DNA from: Litorimonas cladophorae
Lineage (GTDB): Bacteria > Pseudomonadota > Alphaproteobacteria > Caulobacterales > Maricaulaceae
Reading direction: 5' to 3'
Assembly (NCBI RefSeq): GCF_014652455.1
Contig: NZ_BMYV01000001.1
Span: forward strand, 744,001-808,000
DNA: 64,000 nt
The notes under the pieces are model-generated. The model ran no database searches and was not told the origin of the DNA. It saw nothing but the letters and a program-made list of their open reading frames with translations. This document shows, piece by piece, positions 45,247-54,159 of this stretch (position 1 is the stretch's first letter; each line of letters starts with the position of its first letter). Made by a program: the position numbers and the translations under genes.

Positions 45247-46461
45247 ATGGGCCGACTTAATCGATATATCCTCAAAAATGCGGCGCTGAGTATTGGCGGT
45301 CTCGTTATATTCGCCTGCTGCGTCCTGCTGCTTGAACGTCTGCTGCGTATTTTTGAGATTGTTACGGTCTCGTCCGATCCTGGTGTCGACGCGTCACGGA
45401 TGGTCGTGAACCTTCTGCCTTATTACCTTGGAATTGCTGTGCCGATTGCGCTTCTGCTAGGTACAATCATCACAGTCGATAAGTTATCCAAGTCTTCAGA
45501 ATTAACAGCCGCACTCGGCGCGGGTGTCTCCCTATTCCACATGACGAAGCCCTTTATCCTGATTTCCATATTTCTTGCGGGGATCACGATGTTTGTCGAA
45601 GGCTACCTTCAACCTATTGGACGTTACCAATATCGAGCCACTGAATATAAGGTTCGACAAACCAGCGCGACCGCAGCCTTACGGGAAGGCACCTTTACGA
45701 CAGTTGGTTCACGAACTTTTTTCGCGGGCACTGAAGGGTCGGACGGCGCAACTGGACCTATTTTTATCCACGAGGAAGTTGACCAAAATTCAGATGGCTC
45801 TGGCGGCGGGACGGGATATCGCATCACAACCGCGAACATCGGAAAGATCTCTGTCATAGACAACTCACCCGTCTTGAATCTCGCAGAAAGCAGAGGGTTT
45901 TACGTGATTGACGGAACAATGTCTGGTCAATTGAGCGTTCAAGAAACCGCCATTACAGGCGTGGTCGAAGTCAAAAAATACCAAGCCCGAGGCGATGATG
46001 AGCGTGAAATGACCTCTGGCGAACTTTTTGCGAACCGCAAGGGTAATGTCACTCAAGTCATTGATAAAAATACGAATAACGCGACTTTACATCTTCGACT
46101 GTCGAAAGCAGCTTTGCTCCTGATCCTCCCATTTATCGCCGTCCCCTTCGGCTTGAACTATGGCCGAAATCCCTCCTCTGCTGGGATATTCGTTGGGATT
46201 GTGTTTCTTGTTTCTCTCCAGAAAGCACTGGAGTTCGGACAATCGCTCGGGGCTGCGGGCAAAATTCCGCCTTGGCTGGGCATTTGGGGAATCATTTTCG
46301 CCGTCTCGATTTTTGCCGCGATCATATTTTGGAAAAGCGCCTATAAAATGGGACAGCCGCCGCTGACGGCTTTCTCACAATGGGTCGGATATATAAAAGG
46401 CGAAATTCTAAGCGGGATACAGAGCATTTTACGTCGAAAGCAGGCCACGCCACATGTTTAG
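45247..46461 (+). CDS. lptF: LptF-type LPS/lipid export permease
   Basis: 404 residues with an N-terminal and a C-terminal pair/trio of helices around a periplasmic beta-jellyroll domain. The LPYYLGIAVPIALLLG and SELTAALGAGVSLFHM region is typical of the YjgP/YjgQ family. LptF and LptG are the permease of the LptB2FG exporter. It overlaps lptG by 8 bp. Located in a ceramide locus, it may be a sphingolipid-dedicated paralogue or the only copy. Confidence 0.9.
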   Translation: MGRLNRYILKNAALSIGGLVIFACCVLLLERLLRIFEIVTVSSDPGVDASRMVVNLLPYYLGIAVPIALLLGTIITVDKLSKSSELTAALGAGVSLFHMTKPFILISIFLAGITMFVEGYLQPIGRYQYRATEYKVRQTSATAALREGTFTTVGSRTFFAGTEGSDGATGPIFIHEEVDQNSDGSGGGTGYRITTANIGKISVIDNSPVLNLAESRGFYVIDGTMSGQLSVQETAITGVVEVKKYQARGDDEREMTSGELFANRKGNVTQVIDKNTNNATLHLRLSKAALLLILPFIAVPFGLNYGRNPSSAGIFVGIVFLVSLQKALEFGQSLGAAGKIPPWLGIWGIIFAVSIFAAIIFWKSAYKMGQPPLTAFSQWVGYIKGEILSGIQSILRRKQATPHV

Positions 46462-47533
46462 CTTCGCGCGTTATATCTCGAAGATGTTCATCTTCACATG
46501 GCTGACACTGGTCTTCGGATTTTTGACCCTCATCGGACTTTTGGACAGCCTTGCCAACGGCGCTGATATTGTAAAAAGTGGCGGCGGTTTCGCCGATACA
46601 TTCCGCTATATGTTCCTGCGGGCACCCGTGATTTTTGATAGAATTTTCGTCTTCACGCTAGTCGTGGCCATTCTGATGACGTTCGTGAAGTTGATCCGCC
46701 AACACGAACTGGTTGCCCTTCTCGGCTTTGGCATCTCCGCGACAAAGCAAGTTATGCTGCTCACTCCGGCCGTCATTGGCGCGTCCGTTGCTTCTATCAT
46801 TTTCGTGGATGTTGCCATGGCGCCGGCTGTCCGCTCCCTACAAGCTTGGGGAATTGGCGAATATAAGGTGAAAAATATCACGCCAGAAAATCCACTATGG
46901 CTCGAAGACAAAGGCCAGATTATCCGTGCAACTGAGCGTTTAGGATATGATGGTTTGGGCAATATGCGCTTTTTTTTCCGAGATGAGCTCGGAGCGGTCC
47001 AACGTATTTGGGAGGTCGAAAAGGCCCGTTACGTGGGTCCAAATTGGCAATTGACGGGAATTCAAGAGCTAGAGGTTCAAGGCGCGGATGGCGAATCTCG
47101 ACCGCTCAGCACAATCGAAGGCACAAAAGTTTGGGAAACCCGCCAAACTCCGCGCTCAATTGCCCGATTAGCGGCGGAACCGCGGGACTTGTCGCTCTCC
47201 GAGATGCGTAACTTTTCAAAGCGCGGGAATAGCGGGTCAAGGCCAAGCTTTGCCTACAAATTTTGGAGCGCCCATCGCCTCACTCGACCCATAGCCGCTT
47301 TTGTTCTCTTGATCGCTTGCGCGGCCCTGATGCAACGAACTGGACGTGAAGATACGGGGAATAAAACCCTCATTATCGGCATAACAATGGCCTTCATATT
47401 CCTAATATTTGACGGGGCGATGGCCACATTTGCCGCCTCTGGAGGTCTTGCCGTTTTGCCCGCAATTGCCTTACCCCTCCTATTATTTGGGATTGCTGGC
47501 GCCTTCATGTTGTTGCGCACAGAAACGCTGTAG
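46454..47533 (+). CDS. lptG: LptG-type LPS/lipid export permease
   Basis: 359 residues, partner of LptF. Helices at the N-terminus (about 10-30, 60-85, 100-120), a periplasmic beta domain (about 150-255) and three C-terminal helices. The segment FVKLIRQHELVALLGFGISATKQVM is the conserved cytoplasmic coupling region to LptB. It overlaps lptF by 8 bp and is 6 bp before the lipid kinase gene. Confidence 0.9.
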   Translation: MFSFARYISKMFIFTWLTLVFGFLTLIGLLDSLANGADIVKSGGGFADTFRYMFLRAPVIFDRIFVFTLVVAILMTFVKLIRQHELVALLGFGISATKQVMLLTPAVIGASVASIIFVDVAMAPAVRSLQAWGIGEYKVKNITPENPLWLEDKGQIIRATERLGYDGLGNMRFFFRDELGAVQRIWEVEKARYVGPNWQLTGIQELEVQGADGESRPLSTIEGTKVWETRQTPRSIARLAAEPRDLSLSEMRNFSKRGNSGSRPSFAYKFWSAHRLTRPIAAFVLLIACAALMQRTGREDTGNKTLIIGITMAFIFLIFDGAMATFAASGGLAVLPAIALPLLLFGIAGAFMLLRTETL

Positions 47534-47539
47534 CTGCCC

Positions 47540-48442
47540 ATGTCCCGCCTGTTCATCGTCAACCCGCAGTCTGCCAGAGTTGCCAAAAAAGGCTCGACTT
47601 TGGAAACTGTCGCTTCGGAAACAGGTATTCCCTTAGTTCGATTGGATAGCTTTGATCTCCTTCCCAACGCGGTCACACAAGCCGCCGCGAATGGGGTAAT
47701 CCATGTCGTGATTGAGGGCGGAGATGGTACCGTTCAAGGTGTGATTTCCGAATTCTTGACCCAAGCGGACTCCTTTCCGAGCTTTCCAAGTTTTTCAATC
47801 GTTCCAGGTGGCATGACGAACCAAGTCGCTAAGAATATCGGTCTTAAATCAGCCTCCCCACGCGTTGTTAAGGCCGCTTTGGAAATCTCCGAAAGGACGA
47901 TTGTAACGCCTCTGCTGGAAGTCGTGGACAGCGATGGCCCAACCTATGCAGGCTTTCTTTTCTCAACTGGGGCTATTCCGCAAATCACGCGTTACACGAC
48001 GGGGGAACTTCACCGCAAAGGCATTGGCGGTTCACTCGCTGTTCTGGGCGGCATCCTCAAGGGCATGCGCGGCGACGATGAAGCCTTGATGAAGGTTACC
48101 CCTGTCCAAATTGCCGAGTTGTATGACGGCCTGCATTTAGGAACCGTTGTGACCACCCTGCCCAGCCTTATCCTCGGGATTGACCCCTTCTGGGGCGATG
48201 GTAACGGCCCGCTACGCACAACTTGGGTAACCGGGAGCTATCGTCGTTTGGCCCGCAATATTTGCGGCATCTGGATCGGCAGGAAGCAGAAAGACCGTTC
48301 ACCTGACGGGTATTATTCTGGACGATTCCCTGCCCTTTCCTACCAGTATCATGGGGACGTCGTTTTGGACGGCGAATTTCTTTCATTTCCGTCGGGTAAA
48401 TTTACTGTCCGTCCCACGCGCGATGTGACATTTCTTCGCTGA
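47540..48442 (+). CDS. Diacylglycerol/ceramide kinase-like lipid kinase
   Basis: 300 residues. DAGK catalytic motif GGDGT at 60-64 and the downstream PGGMTNQVAKNIG nucleotide-binding segment. The Caulobacter homologue in a comparable locus (CpgB) is a ceramide kinase, so ceramide phosphorylation is the best inference. It lies 6 bp after lptG and 1 bp before the next gene in an operon. Confidence 0.83.
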   Translation: MSRLFIVNPQSARVAKKGSTLETVASETGIPLVRLDSFDLLPNAVTQAAANGVIHVVIEGGDGTVQGVISEFLTQADSFPSFPSFSIVPGGMTNQVAKNIGLKSASPRVVKAALEISERTIVTPLLEVVDSDGPTYAGFLFSTGAIPQITRYTTGELHRKGIGGSLAVLGGILKGMRGDDEALMKVTPVQIAELYDGLHLGTVVTTLPSLILGIDPFWGDGNGPLRTTWVTGSYRRLARNICGIWIGRKQKDRSPDGYYSGRFPALSYQYHGDVVLDGEFLSFPSGKFTVRPTRDVTFLR

Positions 48443-48443
48443 C

Positions 48444-49358
48444 ATGCAGACCCTATTGGACATCATCAAGTCAGAGACACTCGACCCACCTGCGCGTGTG
48501 ACAGAGGTCATGAGCATCATTCAGGCGCGCCACGCAGGACGCGTGCAAGCCATGGTCTATTACGGCAGTTCACTGCGCGAACTCGACAATCCAGAAAAGA
48601 TGCTGGATTTCTACGTCTTAGTAGACAGCTACCGCAAAACCCACGGAACAGGCCTTCGCGCCCTGCTCAATCGCCTCATTCCACCCGCAGTCTATTACGT
48701 CGAACACACCTCACCCGATGGAACAGTTTCGACGTGTAAATATTCCATTCTATCGCTCTCCGAATTTGAAAAGCGGTGCAGTTCACGCGCCTTCCTAAGC
48801 CAAGTCTGGGGACGCTTCTCGCAACCCTGCGCGGTGCTCTGGTCCAAAGATCAAGCGGTGCTCGACCGTGTTTGGGCCGCACGCGTCACGGCAGTCGAAA
48901 CCATGGTGAACGAAACGGCCCCCCTCATGGCGGGCTCAGCATCGGCTCCCGAGCTTTGGGGCCGCGGGTTTTACGAGAGTTACCAAACAGAATTGCGCCC
49001 AGAGAGCTCAACGGGCCGAAGCGAAGAAATCGTTGCGCGCTTTGCCGACCGCTATGGGGCGATCACCGCTGCACTTTATGGACAAGCTGACAAAGAGGGT
49101 CGATTTGCGCTCCCGATCGACGGTCAAAGTCGCGCCAAACGCCGATGGTTTTTCAGGCGACTTTTAGGAAAGCCTGCCGCAGCGATTCGCGTTTTAAACG
49201 GAGCTGCGACATTTGATGGTGGAATAGATTATATCGCGCGCAAAGTTGAGAATCATTCGGGCGTAAAACTCGACCCCACGCCTGCTCAACGCAAACACCC
49301 CGTCCTTCATTCACCTTTCCTATTCTGGAAGATGTGGCGCAAAGGTGCGTTTCGTTAA
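48444..49358 (+). CDS. Tam41-like nucleotidyltransferase (possible CTP:phospholipid cytidylyltransferase)
   Basis: 304 residues. The core MVYYGSSLRELDN ... MLDFYVLVD (GS and D-x-V-D motifs about 38-65) resembles Tam41 and related pol-beta-fold cytidylyltransferases that form CDP-DAG. Downstream of the lipid kinase by 1 bp. It may add CMP to ceramide-1-phosphate or an alcohol, setting up transfer by the CDP-alcohol enzyme. The fold assignment is moderate and the substrate inferred. Confidence 0.65.
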   Translation: MQTLLDIIKSETLDPPARVTEVMSIIQARHAGRVQAMVYYGSSLRELDNPEKMLDFYVLVDSYRKTHGTGLRALLNRLIPPAVYYVEHTSPDGTVSTCKYSILSLSEFEKRCSSRAFLSQVWGRFSQPCAVLWSKDQAVLDRVWAARVTAVETMVNETAPLMAGSASAPELWGRGFYESYQTELRPESSTGRSEEIVARFADRYGAITAALYGQADKEGRFALPIDGQSRAKRRWFFRRLLGKPAAAIRVLNGAATFDGGIDYIARKVENHSGVKLDPTPAQRKHPVLHSPFLFWKMWRKGAFR

Positions 49359-49404
49359 GCTATATAGCGCCAACGTATGAAGTCGTTACGCTTTCGCGAA
49401 TTTG

Positions 49405-50637
49405 CTATTCGGCAGCTTGGAGCTTACTCATCATCCCAGACATGATTTCGCCTTGGCTGGCTTTCATCTTGGCGAACGTATCGATGATCGTTTGAACATC
49501 TTGTTCTGTGTGGGCTGCCGATAGGCTGATCCGCAAAAGGCTTGAGCTCTGTGGCGTTCCGGGCGGGACAGCCAGGTTCACATAAACCCCGTTTTCCATC
49601 AGCCAGTTCCATTCCATGGCGGCTACACCCTCATTCGGGCGGCGCGCGGCGATGACAGGGCTAGGCTCTGCACAGAGATCGAAATCAAGTGCCGACAAAC
49701 CCGCGTGTAATTGCTGCGCACGCGCTTTAAGGTTATCGCGTAAATGTCCGCCACTCTTGATTTTTTCAACGGCAACCCGCGCCGCACTAATGTTTGAGGG
49801 CGTCGCTGACGCTGTAAACATATAGGGACGCATGACTTTGCGCGTAATCTCAAATTCGGGATGCTTGGACGCACAAAAGCCCCCAACAGACGCCAAGGAT
49901 TTTGAGAACGTGCCGGAGATAAAGTCGACTTTATCCAAGACACCCTGCTCCTCCGCAATGCCGCAGCCTGTGGGTCCAAAAGTCCCATAACTATGGGCTT
50001 CGTCGATGAAGAGATAACCACCATGACGATGCGTCACATCAACGAATTCGTCGACGGGGGCGATGTCACCGAACATGGAATACATGCCTTCGATTACGAC
50101 CAGCGCATTACCGCCTTCAATTTCGCCCTGACGACGCAGACGTTTGTCCAAATCCTCAGGGTTATTATGACGAAAACGGATCGTCGACGCATTCGTCAAA
50201 CGGGAACCATCGATGATGCAAGCATGCGCATCAGCGTCCATGAAGATGACGTCTTTGTCACCCGCAAGTCCAGAAATCGCCGCCAAATTTGTTTGGTAAC
50301 CTGTTGTGAAAACAATACAGGATGGCATTCCGAAATGGTCGGCTAGCGCCTCTTCCAGATCTGTATGTTCGGAATATGTACCATTTGCGACGCGAGATCC
50401 TGTCGTGCCCGTCCCGTGATCATCAATCGCCTTTTTGGCAGCCGCGCGGCAATCTTCGTCAAAAGTCAAACCGAGATAATTATTGGTACCGGCCAATAGA
50501 ATTTCACGGTTCCCAATTCGGCCACGTGTCGCTGAGATAATATCGTCGAATTTCACGCCTAAGGCGTCAGAACCGATCTTCATCATCATATCGATGCGAG
50601 CCTGCAGCGGCGCGTATTTGTCGAATAAGGCTGTCAT
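49405..50637 (-). CDS. spt: Serine palmitoyltransferase
   Basis: 410 residues, alpha-oxoamine synthase fold. PLP-lysine Lys246 in GTFSKSLAS, stacking His138 in DADAHAC, Asp212/His215 in IDEAHSYG, and the GTGTTGSR segment (75-82). It condenses serine with a palmitoyl thioester to form 3-ketosphinganine. Last gene of acyl ligase-acp-spt (24 bp from acp). Other alpha-oxoamine synthases (BioF, KBL) are less likely because of the neighbours. Confidence 0.93.
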   Translation of the reverse strand: MTALFDKYAPLQARIDMMMKIGSDALGVKFDDIISATRGRIGNREILLAGTNNYLGLTFDEDCRAAAKKAIDDHGTGTTGSRVANGTYSEHTDLEEALADHFGMPSCIVFTTGYQTNLAAISGLAGDKDVIFMDADAHACIIDGSRLTNASTIRFRHNNPEDLDKRLRRQGEIEGGNALVVIEGMYSMFGDIAPVDEFVDVTHRHGGYLFIDEAHSYGTFGPTGCGIAEEQGVLDKVDFISGTFSKSLASVGGFCASKHPEFEITRKVMRPYMFTASATPSNISAARVAVEKIKSGGHLRDNLKARAQQLHAGLSALDFDLCAEPSPVIAARRPNEGVAAMEWNWLMENGVYVNLAVPPGTPQSSSLLRISLSAAHTEQDVQTIIDTFAKMKASQGEIMSGMMSKLQAAE

Positions 50638-50661
50638 CTGGTTTCCCTTTGCCTTGGGCTG

Positions 50662-50913
50662 TTACTCAGCCGTCAGGCCCTTAACCGCATTTACTAACTC
50701 ACCGACTGTTTTGATGTCGGAGACCATCTCCATGGGAATAGAGATATCGTAGTGATCTTCCAATTCCATAATCAAGTCAAAAACCGCGACAGAATCGACC
50801 TCGAGGTCTGACATAATGCCAGATGAGCGCTCAATCGGAAGGTTTTTGGGGTTATATGGCTTTAGCAGTTCACAGATTTTGTCATAAATATCTGAATCTG
50901 TAGGCGCGCTCAT
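50662..50913 (-). CDS. Acyl carrier protein for sphingolipid synthesis
   Basis: 83 residues from ATG 50913; the frame runs to 50949 but that extension looks spurious. The phosphopantetheine site DS is at 40-41 (LEVDSVAVFDL). Helices fit a typical ACP. In Caulobacter a dedicated ACP (AcpR) and acyl-ACP synthetase feed ceramide synthesis. It lies between the acyl ligase and spt on the same strand. Confidence 0.92.
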   Translation of the reverse strand: MSAPTDSDIYDKICELLKPYNPKNLPIERSSGIMSDLEVDSVAVFDLIMELEDHYDISIPMEMVSDIKTVGELVNAVKGLTAE

Positions 50914-50977
50914 GCTTGTATCTCTCTCAAACTTGCAGCGCGATACCAAACGCGCAGCGGCACGTCCAGCGAAGCCG

Positions 50978-52774
50978 TCAGGCAGTTTCGCCAGAATCCT
51001 TCACAACTCTTAGCGTATTCTCAGCTTGAAGATCGATGATTCCCCCTGCGAGGAACTTGGCTTTCACCCGCGCTCGCGACAGCTTGCCCGAGCTCGTGAT
51101 GATCATTGTCGACTTAGGCACCAGCATAAGGCGCACTGGCACCCCAACTTCTAAGCGAATAGCCGCCATAACTGTCGCATAGATTTCTTCGAGAACCTTT
51201 TGATCACGTGTGCGACATTCGAGCAAAAGCATGATGTCTTTTTCGTCGCCAGCGCCACCAATTGCGAACGCACAGGCGCGACCACCGCGCTGCGGTGCTG
51301 CCGCTTGAGCCGCCCATTCAATATCTTGTGGCCAGATATTCCGGCCATGCCAGAGGATAAGGTCTTTGAAGCGGCCAGTGACGACCAATTGGTCTTCAAG
51401 CCAATAGCCCGCATCACCCGTGTCCAACCATCCATCTTTGTAAAAAGCAGCCTCGGTGGCTTGAGTATTTCGGAAATACCCTGGGGAGACCGATGGGCCA
51501 CGTAAGCAAACGCGGCCAACTTGCTTTTCACCTAGAATATTCTCATCAAAATCACGGATTTGGACCTCGTGATCGGGTAGAACTTTACCGCATGCAACAA
51601 ATGTTCGGCGGTCCTCTTCCCGCGTGACGTCGGACGCCTCAACCGCTTCGGATGTTCGCGTGTAACGCGCCATATCAATTGTATGTTTCAGGAGGCCTTG
51701 ACCTGCTGGTGAGAACGTTGCCGCCAATGTCGTCTCGGCCAAGCCATATGATGGTGTAAAGGCACCTGGGGCGAAGCCCATGTCGCCAAAAAGCTCCTCA
51801 AAAGCCGTCAAAGGCTCTGGCCGCACCATGTCGCCGCCTATGCCCGCCGCGCGCCAACTGGAGAGATCAAGCTTGCGGTCATTCCGCCAACGACGGACAC
51901 AAAGCTCATATCCAAAGGTCGGTGAGTAAGACATTGTCCCTTCATTATCCGAGATCACTTGCAACCATGTAATTGGGCGACGTGTAAAGTCTTGCGGGTC
52001 GATAAAATCAACCGTTAGCTGGCTGACCAGTGGCGCAATCATGAACCCAATCAGACCCATGTCGTGGTAAAGCGGAAGCCAGCTCGTCGCACGGTCTTTT
52101 TCTGTGATATTCATGCCATGTTTTGAAATGGCGAGGCAGTTTGCGGTGACAGACGCTTGCGTTCCGATAATGCCCTTTGGCGAGGACGAAGACCCCGACG
52201 AGTACTGAATATAGCAGAGGTCATCTTTACCGAAGGGGCGCAATTTATCGCCCTGGGGTAACTCGCCGACTTCAGCGAATGTCAAAACTGGAATAGCTTG
52301 GTCATTTAAGGCCGATCGCATGATCGGTTCCATCGAGGCCGGTGTGAACAAAGCATGGAAATCGCCCGTATCGGCCATCCGCTGCAATTGACGCTCATAT
52401 GAGGAACGTCCGCCCAAAGTTACCGGCAAAGGCACTGGCGCAGCCACAACGCCCGCATATTGGCAAGCAAAGAACATAATCGCGAATTCAGGTGAAGAGA
52501 CCGCAGCGATACCAATCCGCGCGTTCTTTTCAGCAAATGGCACAAGGCGTTTGGCCATTGCGACAGCCTGCTCATGCAGGTCTTTGTAAGAAAGTTTCGA
52601 TTTCAACGCCGCTTTGCCGTCGAAGTAGTTGAACCCCGTTTCCGCCAAAGCTGCATAATCTAGCGCTTCGGGGAGCGTTTCGAAATCGCCATGGCGCAGC
52701 GGGATGCCGCGCGCGGTCGGTAAAGGCAACTCGGTCTGTAGGTCCGTCTGGCTCATCAACTCACTCATTTTCAT
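50978..52774 (-). CDS. Fatty acyl-AMP ligase / acyl-ACP synthetase
   Basis: About 598 residues from ATG 52774. TTG 52825 keeps the frame open and ATG 52768 or 52756 are alternatives; the start is uncertain. The ATP-binding loop YIQYSSGSSSSPKG, SWLPLYHDMGLIG and the Asp motif YWLEDQLVVTGRFKD fit the FAAL branch. It probably activates fatty acid and loads the ACP encoded 64 bp downstream, giving an acyl donor for sphingolipid synthesis (AasR-like). Promoter region contains an operator-like palindrome. Confidence 0.87.
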   Translation of the reverse strand: MKMSELMSQTDLQTELPLPTARGIPLRHGDFETLPEALDYAALAETGFNYFDGKAALKSKLSYKDLHEQAVAMAKRLVPFAEKNARIGIAAVSSPEFAIMFFACQYAGVVAAPVPLPVTLGGRSSYERQLQRMADTGDFHALFTPASMEPIMRSALNDQAIPVLTFAEVGELPQGDKLRPFGKDDLCYIQYSSGSSSSPKGIIGTQASVTANCLAISKHGMNITEKDRATSWLPLYHDMGLIGFMIAPLVSQLTVDFIDPQDFTRRPITWLQVISDNEGTMSYSPTFGYELCVRRWRNDRKLDLSSWRAAGIGGDMVRPEPLTAFEELFGDMGFAPGAFTPSYGLAETTLAATFSPAGQGLLKHTIDMARYTRTSEAVEASDVTREEDRRTFVACGKVLPDHEVQIRDFDENILGEKQVGRVCLRGPSVSPGYFRNTQATEAAFYKDGWLDTGDAGYWLEDQLVVTGRFKDLILWHGRNIWPQDIEWAAQAAAPQRGGRACAFAIGGAGDEKDIMLLLECRTRDQKVLEEIYATVMAAIRLEVGVPVRLMLVPKSTMIITSSGKLSRARVKAKFLAGGIIDLQAENTLRVVKDSGETA

Positions 52775-52869
52775 CGCCGCAGATGCGGCAGTCTCAAATT
52801 CGGCCCCACAAGGCTCGGTATTCAATCACAACGCCCTAACATATTGATGGCATTGAACGTTTCACGCGA

Positions 52870-52886
52870 TGTTACAAAATGTAACA
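52870..52886. promoter_or_regulatory. Operator-like 7-3-7 palindrome upstream of acyl ligase operon
   Basis: TGTTACA AAA TGTAACA, a perfect inverted repeat about 95 bp upstream of the chosen ligase start. TetR- and FabR-like repressors use such repeats. The regulator is not identified. Confidence 0.5.
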
Positions 52887-52978
52887 GAAATGTGGCAGTT
52901 TATGACAGTGAAGTCGAATGCAAATGCGCACGGGCGCGTCAGCAAAAATGACCAATCCTATCCCGATTGATCATACTC

Positions 52979-53053
52979 TGGTGGGCGATACTGGGATTGA
53001 ACCAGTGACCCCTACAGTGTGAATGTAGTGCTCTCCCACTGAGCTAATCGCCC
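52979..53053 (-). tRNA. tRNA-Val(CAC)
   Basis: Minus strand. Full cloverleaf: acceptor GGGCGAT/ATCGCCC, D stem GCTC/GAGC, anticodon stem CTACA/TGTAG with loop TTCACAC, anticodon CAC, T stem ACTGG/CCAGT, and encoded CCA. Reads GUG (Val). Confidence 0.93.
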
Positions 53054-53117
53054 GTCAAAATATGACGTGCGCGCCTCATAGGGCCTTGCACGAAACTGTC
53101 AACCTGATCGGACAGAG

Positions 53118-54158
53118 TTAGGAAGATACGCCCAAGCGTTCGCGGGCCATGGCATCGGCAATAACGGTCGTGGCTACGCCCTGCTCTGCGGCGCGCTCAA
53201 ATATAGTTTTCAATGTATTTTCAAGGCCTTCCAGCTTTTCTTGAACCCAAACCTTATCATAATTTCCACTGACCTCGGCCGCCACATTTATGATGCCTCC
53301 GGCGTTGATCACGTAATCCGGCGCGTACAGAACCCCACGTTGTCGACAGGCCTCCGCCATATCAGAAGTTGCTAATTGGTTGTTTGCAGCGCCCGCAATT
53401 ATAGACGCACGAATGGCGGGCAAAGTCGAATTTGAGACAGCTCCGCCCAACGCGCAAGGCGCGAAAATGTCTGCGGTAACAGCATGAATTTGATCGGGCT
53501 TAACAACAACGGCGCCAAAGTCATTTTGCGCCTGTTTTAAAACGTCTGGATTGATATCTGTCACAATCAAGTGAGCACCCGCCTGATGAAGGTGCTGACA
53601 TAGACCATATCCGACATGTCCCAATCCCTGAACGGCGACTCGGAGGCCTTTTAGCGACTCAAGTCCCATCGCGTGACGCACGGCGACTTTGATACCTCGG
53701 AACACGCCTTCGGCGGTGACAGGTGATGGATCACCAGAGGCGGCGGGCCCCTCATCCAAGCCGGCGACGTGATTGGTTTGTGTTTTGATCACACGCATAT
53801 CAGTGGGCGATACGCCGACATCTTCCGCTGTAATATATCTACCACCGACTGCTTCTACAGCCCGGCCATAAGCCCTGAAGAGAGCTTCCCGGTCAAAATC
53901 ACCCTCAGGCCGCAATATAACCGCTTTGCCACCGCCTAAGTCTAATCCCGCCATGGCATTTTTAAAGCTCATGGCTTTGGACAGACGTAGCGCGTCCGTT
54001 ACGGCGTCTTTTGGGTCCTCATAGGACCAAAACCGTGTCCCACCTGCAGCGGGTCCACGATTAGTATTATGCACAGCGATAATCGCGCGCAGGCCTGTTG
54101 CCGGATCACTGAAGACATGAACGCCTTCGTGATCATCAAAATCAGGGTGATCAAACAT
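53118..54158 (-). CDS. Leucine/phenylalanine/valine dehydrogenase
   Basis: 346 residues. LSKAMSFKNAMAGLDLGGGKAVI carries the substrate lysines and VAVQGLGHVGYG the Rossmann NAD loop; the C-terminal DYVINAGGIINVAAE is typical. It reversibly deaminates branched-chain amino acids. It follows cobT by 1 bp, an unexpected neighbour, so they may share a transcript without a shared pathway. Confidence 0.92.
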   Translation of the reverse strand: MFDHPDFDDHEGVHVFSDPATGLRAIIAVHNTNRGPAAGGTRFWSYEDPKDAVTDALRLSKAMSFKNAMAGLDLGGGKAVILRPEGDFDREALFRAYGRAVEAVGGRYITAEDVGVSPTDMRVIKTQTNHVAGLDEGPAASGDPSPVTAEGVFRGIKVAVRHAMGLESLKGLRVAVQGLGHVGYGLCQHLHQAGAHLIVTDINPDVLKQAQNDFGAVVVKPDQIHAVTADIFAPCALGGAVSNSTLPAIRASIIAGAANNQLATSDMAEACRQRGVLYAPDYVINAGGIINVAAEVSGNYDKVWVQEKLEGLENTLKTIFERAAEQGVATTVIADAMARERLGVSS

Positions 54159-54159
54159 A

